The notes beneath the pieces were generated by a model. That model was not told where the DNA came from, searched no databases, and was given only the letters and a program-made list of their open reading frames with translations. Below, piece by piece: positions 35,712-44,219 of a stretch of 64,000 bases of DNA. The translations under genes were made by a program, and so were the position numbers. The DNA comes from Collinsella sp. MSK.8.10. Its GTDB lineage: Bacteria > Actinomycetota > Coriobacteriia > Coriobacteriales > Coriobacteriaceae. How positions within the stretch are numbered: position 1 is the stretch's first letter; every line of letters begins with the position of its first letter. Location of the stretch: positions 124,001-188,000 of the forward strand of contig NZ_JAHPYF010000001.1 of the NCBI RefSeq assembly GCF_019041915.1, given 5' to 3'.

Positions 35712-37403
35712 TTACTTTTCCAATCCACACGGCATCACGTTATCGCTACCGCGATGGTCTTTAGTCACAGCAGCAAAGAAGCGATAGCCACCCGAGAAGT
35801 TATAGCAGTCAAAACCGTACTGAGCGAGGATGCGGCAGCCAATGTAGCTGCGAAGACCACTTTGGCAAATAACATAAACAGGCTTTGTCACGTCAAGCTC
35901 CCCCAAGCGAGCACGCAAGTCATCGACGGGAATGTTCACAAAGCCGTCGATATGTCCGCGGTCATACTCGCCAACCATACGGACATCGAGCAGCTGCACA
36001 CTACCATCGCGCGGCAGATCCGGTTCCTGCTCCCAATGCCACTGCTTGAGCATGCCCGAGCCCACGTTTTCGATCATAAAACCGGCCATGTTCACCGGGT
36101 CTTTCGCCGAAGAATATGGCGGCGCATACGCCAAATCCAAATCCTTGAGCTTATCGGCCCGAATACCGGCCTGGATTGCCGTCGCCAGCACATCGATGCG
36201 CTTGTCCACGCCATCGATGCCCACAATCTGCGCGCCCAGCAGACGCAAGGTTTCCCTCTCAAACACAACTTTCATGGTCATGGGCGTGGCCCCGGGATAA
36301 TAACCCGCATGCGATCCAGGTGACAGCACGACGTTCTCGTAATCGATTCCCGCCGCACGCGCTGCCTTCACAGAAAGGCCCGTGCTCGCAGCTGTCAAGT
36401 CGAACACTTTGATTACCGAAGAACCCAGCGAGCCCTGATAGCGACTGCCTAAGCCACAAATCACGTCGGCGACGATACGTCCCTGCTTATTAGCGGGGCC
36501 TGCAAGGGAAATCACCACGTCCTCGCCCGTCACCTGATGCTTGACCTGCACGGCATCACCCACGGCATATATGTCAGGAGCAGACGTCTCCATGCGGTCG
36601 TTCACCACAATGGAGCCCTTGATGCCCAGTTCGATACCAGCTTTCTTTGCCAAATGGCTCTCGGGCGCAACGCCGATAGCGAGTAGCACCATATCGGCCA
36701 TAATGGAATCATCGCCCGCCACATGTGTGACCACACGGCCATCGGCCTCTTCAAAGCCCGTAACGTCGGCACGAAGGCGCAGGTCAATGCCATGCTCGCG
36801 GACCTCTGCATGAAGCAGCGTCGCCATGTCGTAGTCCAGGTTGTTCATCAGCTGCCCGGGGCGCTGCAAAAGCGTCACCTCGAGACCCAAGTCACGCAGG
36901 TTCTCGGCAGCCTCAACACCAATAAAGCCGCCACCGATCACCACGGCACTCCTCGGCTCATGCTCTTGCACATAACCATGAATGCGCAGCGTGTCCTCTA
37001 CCGTTCGAAGGCTAAAGATCTTATCCAAATCGATTCCCGGAAGAGCGGGGCGAATGGGATGCGCGCCTGGCGAAAGAATCAGCTTGTCATACGTCTCGAC
37101 AAATTCCTCGCCGGTGAGCAGGTCGCGAACGTCAACCGTATGCGCATCGGGATGAATGGCGATCACCTCGTGGCTCGTCTTCACGGCAATGCGGAATCGA
37201 TTCCAAAAGCCCTCGGGCGATTGCAGCGTGAGCGCAGATTCCTCCTCAATCACGCCGCCAATAAAGTATGGCAATCCGCAGTTAGCATAGGAGACATAAC
37301 CTGTGCGCTCAAAAACGACAATCTCCGCCTGCTCGTCAAGCCTGCGCAAGCGCGCTGCCGCCGACGCACCGCCAGCAACGCCCCCCACGATAACCACCTT
37401 CAT
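35712..37403 (-). CDS. FAD-dependent CoA-disulfide-reductase-like protein with C-terminal rhodanese domain
   Basis: A 563-aa fusion. The first 440 residues are a pyridine-nucleotide disulfide oxidoreductase: FAD motif VGGVAGGASAAARLRR, redox Cys42 in SYANCGLPY, the NAD motif VIGGGFIGVEAAENL and the dimerisation domain. Residues 465-555 are a rhodanese domain with Cys513 in CQSGLRS. Such CoADR-RHD proteins reduce CoA-persulfides or polysulfide with NAD(P)H. The gene is two bases after the small rhodanese gene, in one operon. Confidence 0.9.
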   Translation of the reverse strand: MKVVIVGGVAGGASAAARLRRLDEQAEIVVFERTGYVSYANCGLPYFIGGVIEEESALTLQSPEGFWNRFRIAVKTSHEVIAIHPDAHTVDVRDLLTGEEFVETYDKLILSPGAHPIRPALPGIDLDKIFSLRTVEDTLRIHGYVQEHEPRSAVVIGGGFIGVEAAENLRDLGLEVTLLQRPGQLMNNLDYDMATLLHAEVREHGIDLRLRADVTGFEEADGRVVTHVAGDDSIMADMVLLAIGVAPESHLAKKAGIELGIKGSIVVNDRMETSAPDIYAVGDAVQVKHQVTGEDVVISLAGPANKQGRIVADVICGLGSRYQGSLGSSVIKVFDLTAASTGLSVKAARAAGIDYENVVLSPGSHAGYYPGATPMTMKVVFERETLRLLGAQIVGIDGVDKRIDVLATAIQAGIRADKLKDLDLAYAPPYSSAKDPVNMAGFMIENVGSGMLKQWHWEQEPDLPRDGSVQLLDVRMVGEYDRGHIDGFVNIPVDDLRARLGELDVTKPVYVICQSGLRSYIGCRILAQYGFDCYNFSGGYRFFAAVTKDHRGSDNVMPCGLEK

Positions 37404-37405
37404 AG

Positions 37406-37726
37406 TTAACGCACCACCTTTCCGCTGTAGCTATTGATTCCGCCGATGTTCTTCACGTTGACGTAGCCCGCACGCTGAAGAAAGCTCGCAGCGCGACCGC
37501 TACGAGCGCCACTCAGGCAATGCACGAACAGAGGCGTATCCTTCTTTGGATACTCGACAAGCACGCGATTGACGCCATCGAGGGGAATGTTAATGGCACC
37601 GGGGATATGTCCCTGCTGATACTCATCGGCGCCACGCACATCGATCAACACCGCACCTTCGGTCGCACGGCACTCTTCAACACCTTTGTTGATATCCGCC
37701 CCAGCAAATAGATTGAACAATCCCAT
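37406..37726 (-). CDS. single-domain rhodanese-like sulfurtransferase
   Basis: A 106-aa rhodanese with the active-site Cys70 in HCLSGARSGRA. The start MGLFNLF follows AAAGGAG by six bases. It precedes the CoADR-rhodanese gene and follows the Crp-family regulator. With these neighbours it probably carries persulfide sulfur for the reductase. Its -35/-10 region was not identified, but a perfect Crp-like inverted repeat lies 69 bp upstream. Confidence 0.9.
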   Translation of the reverse strand: MGLFNLFAGADINKGVEECRATEGAVLIDVRGADEYQQGHIPGAINIPLDGVNRVLVEYPKKDTPLFVHCLSGARSGRAASFLQRAGYVNVKNIGGINSYSGKVVR

Positions 37727-37794
37727 GATGAGCTCCTTTGCTCGCTTGCCCTATCGTTTGATGCCAGTATGCCCGGAAGGCGCAGACCGGTTCC

Positions 37795-37807
37795 GTGACC
37801 AAGTCAC
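37795..37807. promoter_or_regulatory. Crp/Fnr-type operator upstream of the rhodanese operon
   Basis: GTGACCAAGTCAC: perfect five-base arms around a three-base centre, related to the TGTGA-N6-TCACA pattern. It is between the Crp-family regulator gene and the sulfur operon. Confidence 0.5.
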
Positions 37808-37878
37808 CGTATGGGACAATTTTTTCTTAAAAGCGAGTGCCAGGCGCTGGGCGGATAGGCACCATGGCAAAGCCGTCG

Positions 37879-38544
37879 CTACGGCAGGCGTGTCAAACCG
37901 TCGACATCCAGAACAAGGATTCGCCCGCGCTTCACCTCGACAAGACCTTCATTGGCAAGACGACGCAGCACGCGCGTCACCGCCTCGCGGGCAGAGTTGA
38001 TGTCACGCGCCAACTCGTCTTGAGTGACCCGGAGCTCCATTGACCCCGTTGCCTGGCATCGCTCAACCAAATAGTCGGCAACACGCTGGTCGAGACGTCG
38101 GAAAAGCATCTGTTGGAGCACACGAACCACCTGAGAGTAGCGCCGCGCCTCCACTTCGAGCATAAAGACTTTGACGAAGATATTGTTGCTAGCAAGATGT
38201 TCGCAAACACCGATAGGCACGATAAGGAACTCGGATTTCTCCGTTGCGGCAACCAACGTGCCAAAGGAGATTTGCCGAATTACGCACGAAGCCGTTGTAA
38301 CGCAGCACTCGCCGCACCCAATCCTAAAGAGCGTGACCTCCTTGCCTTCCTCGGAAAGAAGGCTGACGCGGACACCACCCTGAACGATAAGGAACATGCC
38401 GGTACAGGAGCTATCGCTGCCGCCGATAAGCTGGCCGGCATCGAAGGTGCGCAAGGCGACTTGCTCCAAAACGATCGTCCTCTCGTCAGAAGACAGATGC
38501 GCCCAAAAAGGGAGCTTCTCTACAACGTTTTGCACCATGGTCAT
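37879..38544 (-). CDS. Crp/Fnr family transcriptional regulator
   Basis: A 221-aa protein with a cyclic-nucleotide-binding-like beta-barrel (residues 12-120), a dimer helix, and a C-terminal winged helix with TQDELARDINSAREAVTRVL at about 170-190. It lacks the N-terminal Cys cluster of Fnr. The ATG follows AAGGAG by six bases. It lies directly upstream of the rhodanese/CoADR operon in the same orientation, so control of sulfide or persulfide handling is likely. Confidence 0.87.
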   Translation of the reverse strand: MTMVQNVVEKLPFWAHLSSDERTIVLEQVALRTFDAGQLIGGSDSSCTGMFLIVQGGVRVSLLSEEGKEVTLFRIGCGECCVTTASCVIRQISFGTLVAATEKSEFLIVPIGVCEHLASNNIFVKVFMLEVEARRYSQVVRVLQQMLFRRLDQRVADYLVERCQATGSMELRVTQDELARDINSAREAVTRVLRRLANEGLVEVKRGRILVLDVDGLTRLP

Positions 38545-38611
38545 CTGCGACTCCTTCTCCCATGGTCTAATCTATCAGGAATAATAGGGAGCAGCAAAAG
38601 CCAACTGTCAC

Positions 38612-38758
38612 AAGAATAACCTGCACCGCAAGATCATCACCGAGGGCTTTGAGATTGCCGACGAGCGCTTTGAGGCCAACGCTTTGGTCATCTTCCGTGA
38701 GACAGGGAACCGTCAGCACACCATCAAGGCCGTTATGTGTGCCCTTCTGGGTCTCTAG
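38612..38758 (+). pseudogene. decayed C-terminal fragment of the carbamoyltransferase
   Basis: The plus-strand reading has no start and encodes KNNLHRKIITEGFEIAD, then TIKAVMCALLGL and a stop. It matches the last 48 residues of the carbamoyltransferase at 27333-28397 (KNDLHREIITEGFEIAD, TIKAVMCALLGL) with a handful of changes. After the stop, GTATCAATGGAAA matches the start region of the neighbouring MFS gene. It is inverted relative to the intact gene and lies about 11 kb away. Confidence 0.9.
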
Positions 38759-38874
38759 GAGCCGTATCAATGGAAACTGTTTTGCCGGTACCAGTGAGAA
38801 ATGTAGGGAACCGCCCCAAATAACGAACGGGACGGCACGCCACGTGGCGCACCATCCCGCACATAACATCGACG

Positions 38875-38905
38875 ATGTGACAAAGGGACTGTCCCTTTGT
38901 CACAT
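38875..38905. repeat. 31-bp dispersed palindrome, copy D
   Basis: TGTGACAAAGGGACTG followed by TCCCTTTGTCACA, the most symmetrical copy. It ends seven bases before the stop codon of the TlpA-like gene. Confidence 0.88.
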
Positions 38906-38911
38906 TCGGAC

Positions 38912-39883
38912 TTACTGCTCGCTCTTAGCAAGCGCCTGATCGATCAGCTTGTTGAGCGCCTCTCGCTGCTCGGCGGAGTTGATGCCGCCCATGATTGGCT
39001 CTCCCACGATGTTGCCATTCTGATCGATGACATACGTTGTCGGGAACGAGAACAAATTTGACGTAAACTTACCGGCCTCGCTATCCGACTTGAACCAGAT
39101 GTTCTTATACGTCACGCCCTTCTTGCTCAACACGTCCTTGGCATCTGCGATCTCGCCCTTGTTGCCATCGAGCGTAAAGGAATTGACGCCCACGACCTGG
39201 CCGCCCTTCTCGGCAAGCTCCTGATTCAGTTTCTCAAGATCGCCCAGCTCGCCCACGCACGGCTTGCAAGTGGTGAACCAGAAGTTCATGACGGTGACCT
39301 TGTTCTTAGAGAACAGCTCGTCACTGTTCACGTCGTTGCCATCCAGGTCCTTGCCCGTAAAGCTGGGGAACTTCGTCGCCTCGCTCGAAGCATTGGCACC
39401 AGCCGTCATGCCAGCGGTCGAAGCGTCGACGCTCTCGCCTGCACTCGGCGTGCTTCCACAGCCGGGGAACTCCTTCTCCAGGCTCTCGAGCTTGTCCTCG
39501 ATCTCCTTGATCTGCTGTGCACCGGCCTTGAGTGTCTTAAGCTCATCCGCCGTAAACTCATCCTTGGCGCCGTCGATGGTCTTGAGCAGAAAATCGCCGT
39601 AATTGCTGCCATCCTCAATCATTGCCGAGTCTTTATTTGCCGCATTGAATACCTTTTCCCACAGCGCGTTATCACTCGAAAAGATCTCGTTCTCCTTCTG
39701 CATGAGCTTCGCATACAGCTCGGCGGCCTCGTCGGCATTGGCCGGCTTCTGCGCAGTGAGCTCTGCGATCTTAGGATCGGAGCTCGCAGATTCGCTCGCA
39801 TTGCCACCGGGCGCCGAACATGCCACAAGGCACAAGGCCAATACCGGCACCATAAACAGGGCCGCAATCTTAGAAAGCTTCAT
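38912..39883 (-). CDS. TlpA/redoxin-domain lipoprotein
   Basis: A 323-aa exported thioredoxin-like protein. Lipobox LVAC puts the lipidated Cys at residue 22. Residues 40-165 are a helical linker domain, and the redoxin domain (170-320) has the CxxC pair Cys206/Cys209 in TTCKPC and the cis-Pro strand SFPTTYVID. The start MKLSK has GGAGG seven bases upstream; the ATG two codons earlier is too close to it. It is downstream of the polyferredoxin and the 48-aa CXXC gene, an arrangement seen in reductive periplasmic redox operons. Confidence 0.9.
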   Translation of the reverse strand: MKLSKIAALFMVPVLALCLVACSAPGGNASESASSDPKIAELTAQKPANADEAAELYAKLMQKENEIFSSDNALWEKVFNAANKDSAMIEDGSNYGDFLLKTIDGAKDEFTADELKTLKAGAQQIKEIEDKLESLEKEFPGCGSTPSAGESVDASTAGMTAGANASSEATKFPSFTGKDLDGNDVNSDELFSKNKVTVMNFWFTTCKPCVGELGDLEKLNQELAEKGGQVVGVNSFTLDGNKGEIADAKDVLSKKGVTYKNIWFKSDSEAGKFTSNLFSFPTTYVIDQNGNIVGEPIMGGINSAEQREALNKLIDQALAKSEQ

Positions 39884-39912
39884 AGTCATTCCTCCGTTTT
39901 GTCGAAGCTTGT

Positions 39913-40815
39913 TTACTTTTTATCGGCGGTCAAGGGAAGCTTTTCCGCCGACACATCCAGGCCATAGCGATAGCTGATGGCATCGACGGGACAGGCCCCG
40001 ATGCACTTTCCGCACCGGATACATTCGGCATGATTGGGCGCGCGGACCACATCAACGTCCATCTGACAAACCCTTGAACACTTGCCACACGAGACGCATT
40101 TGCACGCGTCAACCTGAATCCCCAGTAGGGATACCTTATTCATGAGCGCGTAGAATGCGCCGAGGGGGCAGATCCATTTGCAGAAGGGGCGGTAGAACAA
40201 CACGCTCAGCACCGCAACCGCAATGAGAATCGCGAGCTTCCAGGTAAAGAGCTTTCCCAGCGCGGAGCGGATTCCCGTATTCATGATGGACAGCGGAATC
40301 GCACCCTCGAGCACGCCCTGTGGGCAGATGTACTTGCAAAAGAACGGGTCGCCCATGCCCACATCGTTGACCACCAAGACAGGCAGCAGCACCACGGCAA
40401 ACAGCAGCACGGCATACTTGATGTACGTGAGCGGCTTGAGCTTTTTCGTCGAGAGCTTTTTGCCGGGGATCTTGTGAAGCAGTTCCTGCAGCCAGCCAAA
40501 CGGGCACAGAAAGCCGCATACAAAGCGTCCCAGCAGCACGCCGATTAGAATGAGCGTTCCGGTGACGTAATACGAAAAGCTGAACTTAGACGATCCCACC
40601 ACCGACTGAAACGACCCGATGGGGCACGCACCCGAGGCCGCCGGACACGAGTAGCAGTTGAGCCCCGGCACGCAGACGGCTTTGCCCGCCCCCTGGTAGA
40701 TGCCCCCCTTGGCAAAGTTAGGCAGGTGAATATTGGTCGCAAGCGTCGCCGCCGCCTGAATCAATCCGCGGAATCTCGCCAAAAGATGCGATGCAGTGTT
40801 TTTTCTTTTATCCAA
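39913..40815 (-). CDS. 4Fe-4S polyferredoxin, NapH-like membrane protein
   Basis: A 300-aa protein. A Cys-rich opening (VPGLNCYSCPAASGACPIG) is followed by helices at about 75-95, 125-145, 180-215, then two 4Fe-4S clusters at the C-terminus (CVSCGKCSRVC, CIRCGKCIGACPVD) and CGFLCPFGW earlier, as in NapH/YccM. The probable TTG start at 40815 overlaps the stop of the small upstream gene and has GGAG ten bases upstream; the longer frame has no suitable ribosome site. It likely passes electrons across the membrane to the TlpA lipoprotein. Confidence 0.85.
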   Translation of the reverse strand: MDKRKNTASHLLARFRGLIQAAATLATNIHLPNFAKGGIYQGAGKAVCVPGLNCYSCPAASGACPIGSFQSVVGSSKFSFSYYVTGTLILIGVLLGRFVCGFLCPFGWLQELLHKIPGKKLSTKKLKPLTYIKYAVLLFAVVLLPVLVVNDVGMGDPFFCKYICPQGVLEGAIPLSIMNTGIRSALGKLFTWKLAILIAVAVLSVLFYRPFCKWICPLGAFYALMNKVSLLGIQVDACKCVSCGKCSRVCQMDVDVVRAPNHAECIRCGKCIGACPVDAISYRYGLDVSAEKLPLTADKK

Positions 40816-40954
40816 TTCCGATACACTCCAAGCACAGCCTAATCGCTTTGGCCAGCACGGCATCCGCCTCGCCACGCATAACGCCAAAGCACACCATGGC
40901 AATTCCGACGATCAACAAAGCGACCTGTACCACGGGTTTTACCGCTTTGAACAA
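40808..40954 (-). CDS. CD1871A-type CXXC small membrane protein
   Basis: A 48-aa gene too short for standard ORF cut-offs. It has one helix (about residues 8-25), MRGEADAVLAKAI, and ends LCLECIGIG with Cys41 and Cys44. That ending is the family signature of CD1871A CXXC proteins. The TTG start follows AAAGGAG by eight bases. Its stop overlaps the polyferredoxin start, and the pairing with a polyferredoxin and a TlpA protein is the usual context of the family. Confidence 0.82.
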   Translation of the reverse strand: MFKAVKPVVQVALLIVGIAMVCFGVMRGEADAVLAKAIRLCLECIGIG

Positions 40955-41044
40955 TCCGACCACTCCTTTCGTTACGCGACCATTGGACCATATCGACTAT
41001 AAAATCCGTGTTAAGCGCGATTTGGAATGTGCAAGGAGACTGTT

Positions 41045-41719
41045 ATGCGTATTTTGATCGTCGAAGACGAGCGAGCACTGTGCGACACGATCGCACGCAG
41101 TTTGCGAAACTTGGCGTACAGCGTCGACTGCTGTCACGACGGACAGGAGGCGCTCGACCTACTGAACGTTGAGGCCTTCGACCTCGTGGTACTCGACCTC
41201 AACCTTCCCCGTATCGACGGCACGGCCGTACTCAGGGAACTTAGGAAAACTGACTGCGAAACTAAGGTACTGATTCTGTCCGCACGTGGCGAAGTATCCG
41301 ACAAAGTCGCCGGACTTGATGCCGGCGCCAACGATTACCTCACCAAGCCGTTTCATCTGGACGAGCTTGCGGCAAGGATTCGCAGCCTTACCCTCAGACG
41401 CTTTACACAAAGCGACATAGTTTTAACCTGCGGAAAGCTCAGCTTTGACACCAAGGCGCGCATCGCTTCCGTGGACAGCGAGGCTCTATCTCTTACGCGC
41501 AAAGAAACGGGAATCTTGGAATACCTGATGCTTAATCAGGGGCGACCGGTAAGTCAAGAGGAGCTTATCGAGCACGTTTGGGATAGCAGCGTGAACAGCT
41601 TTAGCAACGCAACCCGCGTTCACATCTCATCACTCCGCAAAAAGCTACGCATCGTTTTGGGATACGACCCGATTCGCAATCGGATTGGAGAGGGCTATGT
41701 TATGGAGGATAGCGAATGA
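41045..41719 (+). CDS. OmpR-family response regulator
   Basis: A 224-aa regulator. The receiver has acidic residues in VEDER, phospho-acceptor Asp51 in VVLDLNLPRIDG and Lys101-like in YLTKPF. A winged helix DNA-binding domain fills residues 125-222 (ATRVHISSLRKKLR). The start MRILIVED has AAGGAGA five bases upstream. It overlaps its histidine kinase by four bases and is divergent from the polyferredoxin operon, so that operon is a plausible target. Confidence 0.92.
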   Translation: MRILIVEDERALCDTIARSLRNLAYSVDCCHDGQEALDLLNVEAFDLVVLDLNLPRIDGTAVLRELRKTDCETKVLILSARGEVSDKVAGLDAGANDYLTKPFHLDELAARIRSLTLRRFTQSDIVLTCGKLSFDTKARIASVDSEALSLTRKETGILEYLMLNQGRPVSQEELIEHVWDSSVNSFSNATRVHISSLRKKLRIVLGYDPIRNRIGEGYVMEDSE

Positions 41720-42867
41720 AAAGGCTTTCGCTGCAATGGCGCATAACGATTATGACGGCGCTGCTCACGTGTGCGGCATGCGTGCTGACGAACTGCCTGG
41801 TCGGCTATACGGGCATGCGCTACATGGATGCCATCGGCAGCGACATCTCGGCCTTTAACGCAACCGGCGAAGATTCGCTCCAGGCGTTCGACCCAACGAA
41901 AGCAGCCCTCGATGACAAGGTCACGATCGTCGTAAACGACGCACAGGAGTCTTTTGGCACGACAGCCTGGTACATCACGGCTGGAGTCACACTCCTTGGC
42001 GGCACGCTGGCATACTTTGTGAGCGGCCGTGCACTCAAACCGCTACGGGCTTTTGCAGCTCAGGTTGAGCGTGTGCAACCTGACAACCTAAGCGAAATCA
42101 GACTCAATGAAGATGTGCCCACCGAGCTACAACGATGCAGCGCCTCTTTCAACGACATGATCGCCCGTCTTGGCGAAGGGTTCTCTGCACAGCGTCAGTT
42201 TACCGGCAACGCCGCACACGAGCTTCGCACCCCGCTCGCCCTTATGCAAGCACAGATTGAACTATTCATCTCCGAGCACTCCGGTTTGCAACCCGAAACA
42301 GCCGAGCTGCTCGGCCTGCTACAAGAACAAACTGAGCGGATGTCGCGGATGACCAAGGTGTTGCTCGAGATGAGTGAGCTCCGCAGCGTTCCTTGCGAGG
42401 ACGATGTTGAACTTGGTCCCTTGTCCGAAGAGGTCCTCACCGACCTTGCGCCACTTGCCGAAAATAAGGGCATAGCCCTCAATTGTGCTGGAGACGCTTT
42501 AGTAATCGGGAGCGACACGCTCCTCTATCGGCTGGTGTTTAACCTGGTCGAAAATGCCATCCGTTACAGCCGCCCCGGCTCGACTGTCAACGTCTCCATC
42601 TGCGACAACGACAGCCACGTGTTCCTGCGAGTCAAAGATGAGGGCTCGGGAATACCCAAGCAGTACCGAGAGAGCATCTTCCAGCCGTTCTTTCGTCTAG
42701 ACAAATCCCGCAGCAGGGCATACGGCGGCGCAGGACTCGGACTAGCACTCGTTTGGGAGATTGCAGCGCTTCACGGTGGCGCTGTAGAGGTCGAAGCAAG
42801 TTCCGAGAACGGGACCACCATGCTCGTAAGCCTTCCAAAACAATCCGTAGCGTTAACCGAACAGTAA
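41716..42867 (+). CDS. sensor histidine kinase
   Basis: A 383-aa kinase. Helices lie at about 8-32 and 77-97, with a short extracytoplasmic loop between, followed by HAMP, HisKA with His168 in NAAHELRTPLAL, and HATPase (NLVENAIRYS, DEGSGI, GAGLGLAL). It overlaps the response-regulator gene (ATGA). The small sensor domain suggests sensing inside or near the membrane. A bidirectional terminator follows. Confidence 0.92.
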   Translation: MKRLSLQWRITIMTALLTCAACVLTNCLVGYTGMRYMDAIGSDISAFNATGEDSLQAFDPTKAALDDKVTIVVNDAQESFGTTAWYITAGVTLLGGTLAYFVSGRALKPLRAFAAQVERVQPDNLSEIRLNEDVPTELQRCSASFNDMIARLGEGFSAQRQFTGNAAHELRTPLALMQAQIELFISEHSGLQPETAELLGLLQEQTERMSRMTKVLLEMSELRSVPCEDDVELGPLSEEVLTDLAPLAENKGIALNCAGDALVIGSDTLLYRLVFNLVENAIRYSRPGSTVNVSICDNDSHVFLRVKDEGSGIPKQYRESIFQPFFRLDKSRSRAYGGAGLGLALVWEIAALHGGAVEVEASSENGTTMLVSLPKQSVALTEQ

Positions 42868-42872
42868 AACGA

Positions 42873-42906
42873 AAGGGGTCCCGCACACGCTTGCGCGGGA
42901 CCCCTT
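42873..42906. terminator. bidirectional terminator
   Basis: AAGGGGTCCCGC and its perfect inverse GCGGGACCCCTT around a ten-base loop, between the kinase and the convergent GMP synthetase gene. T-rich flanks occur on both sides. Confidence 0.85.
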
Positions 42907-42941
42907 CTCCGTCAATGCAATTCGTCCAAAAGAGTAGAAGC

Positions 42942-43922
42942 TTACTCCCACTCAACGGTGCCGACGGGCTTGGGCGTAAGGTCGTAGCACACGCGGCAGA
43001 TACCGGGAACCTCGGCAGTGACGCGGGCGGTAATACGCTTGAGCAGCGCCCAGTCGAGCTCGGGCACCTCGGCGGTCATGACATCGACGGTGTTGATGCA
43101 GCGGATGATGCAGGGCCAATCGTAGGCGCGCTTACCCTCGCGCACGCCGGTTGCGCGGAAGTCGGGCACCACGGCAAAGTACTGCCAGATGGTCAGACCG
43201 GCCTTGTCGATCTCCTCGCGCACGATGGCGTCGGCCTCGCGCAGTGCCTCGAGGCGGTCGCGGGTAATGGCACCCAGGCAGCGGACGCCCAGGCCGGGAC
43301 CGGGGAACGGCTGGCGCTCAACCATGTTCTCGGGCAGGCCGAGCTCGCGACCCACGACGCGGACCTCGTCCTTGTACAGCAGTTTGACGGGCTCGCAGAG
43401 CTCAAACTGCAGATCCTCGGGCAGACCACCCACGTTGTGGTGAGCCTTCACGCCGTCTTGGGACTCCAGGATGTCGGGATAGATGGTGCCCTGGGCGAGG
43501 AAGCTGACCTCATCGCCAACCTTGCGGGCCTCCTCCTCGAACACGCGAATGAACTCGGCGCCGATAATCTTACGCTTGGCCTCGGGCTCCTCGACGTCCA
43601 CGAGCTTGTCCAGGAAGCGATCTGTGGCGTCAACGTAAACCAGGTTGGCATCCATCTGATTCTTGAAGACGTCGACGACCTGCTCGCTCTCGCCCTTGCG
43701 CATCAGGCCGTGGTTAACATGCACGCAAATGAGCTGCTTGCAGATGGCCTTGATGAGCAGGGCCGCGACAACCGAACTGTCGACACCACCGGAAAGAGCC
43801 AGCAGGACTTTTTTGTCGCCGATCTGCTCGCGGATTGCAGCGACCTGCTCTTCGATGAACGCCTGGGCAAGTTCGGGAGTGGTGATACGTACCATGTCGT
43901 CGGGACGCTTGTTGGGATCCAT
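42942..43922 (-). CDS. guaA: GMP synthase, stand-alone ATP-pyrophosphatase/dimerisation subunit
   Basis: A 326-aa protein equal to the C-terminal two thirds of GuaA. The P-loop SGGVDS is at residues 44-49, and the dimerisation part is intact to the end ([23 protein letters not shown]). The N-terminal glutaminase domain (about 190 residues in the usual 510-525-aa protein) is missing, as in archaeal two-subunit enzymes. The start MDPNKRP has AAGGAG upstream. No glutaminase gene is in the window, so it must be encoded elsewhere or use ammonia. Confidence 0.88.
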   Translation of the reverse strand: MDPNKRPDDMVRITTPELAQAFIEEQVAAIREQIGDKKVLLALSGGVDSSVVAALLIKAICKQLICVHVNHGLMRKGESEQVVDVFKNQMDANLVYVDATDRFLDKLVDVEEPEAKRKIIGAEFIRVFEEEARKVGDEVSFLAQGTIYPDILESQDGVKAHHNVGGLPEDLQFELCEPVKLLYKDEVRVVGRELGLPENMVERQPFPGPGLGVRCLGAITRDRLEALREADAIVREEIDKAGLTIWQYFAVVPDFRATGVREGKRAYDWPCIIRCINTVDVMTAEVPELDWALLKRITARVTAEVPGICRVCYDLTPKPVGTVEWE

Positions 43923-44219
43923 GCAGAGCTCCTTCTCGGTTCGATGGAAATGCGCCGCGCGTATGCAGACGCACCGTCATATGACCTCATTATATGCAGA
44001 ACGAGATACGTTTCCCATCGCTGCGACAGAGCTTTTTGCAGGGGCGGCAGTTTTTCTATATCCCAAGGTCAGCTAGACTTCGGTAGCCACCTTGGGAGCA
44101 TCGCCAATAGACTCTTCCTTTATACGTTCGGCACAATCGTAGGCGATACCCACAAATTCCAGTCCCGAGCAACAAGAGTACAATTGCTGCTAGTGTTGCC
44201 AGCTGTTGGGAGATGGAAG

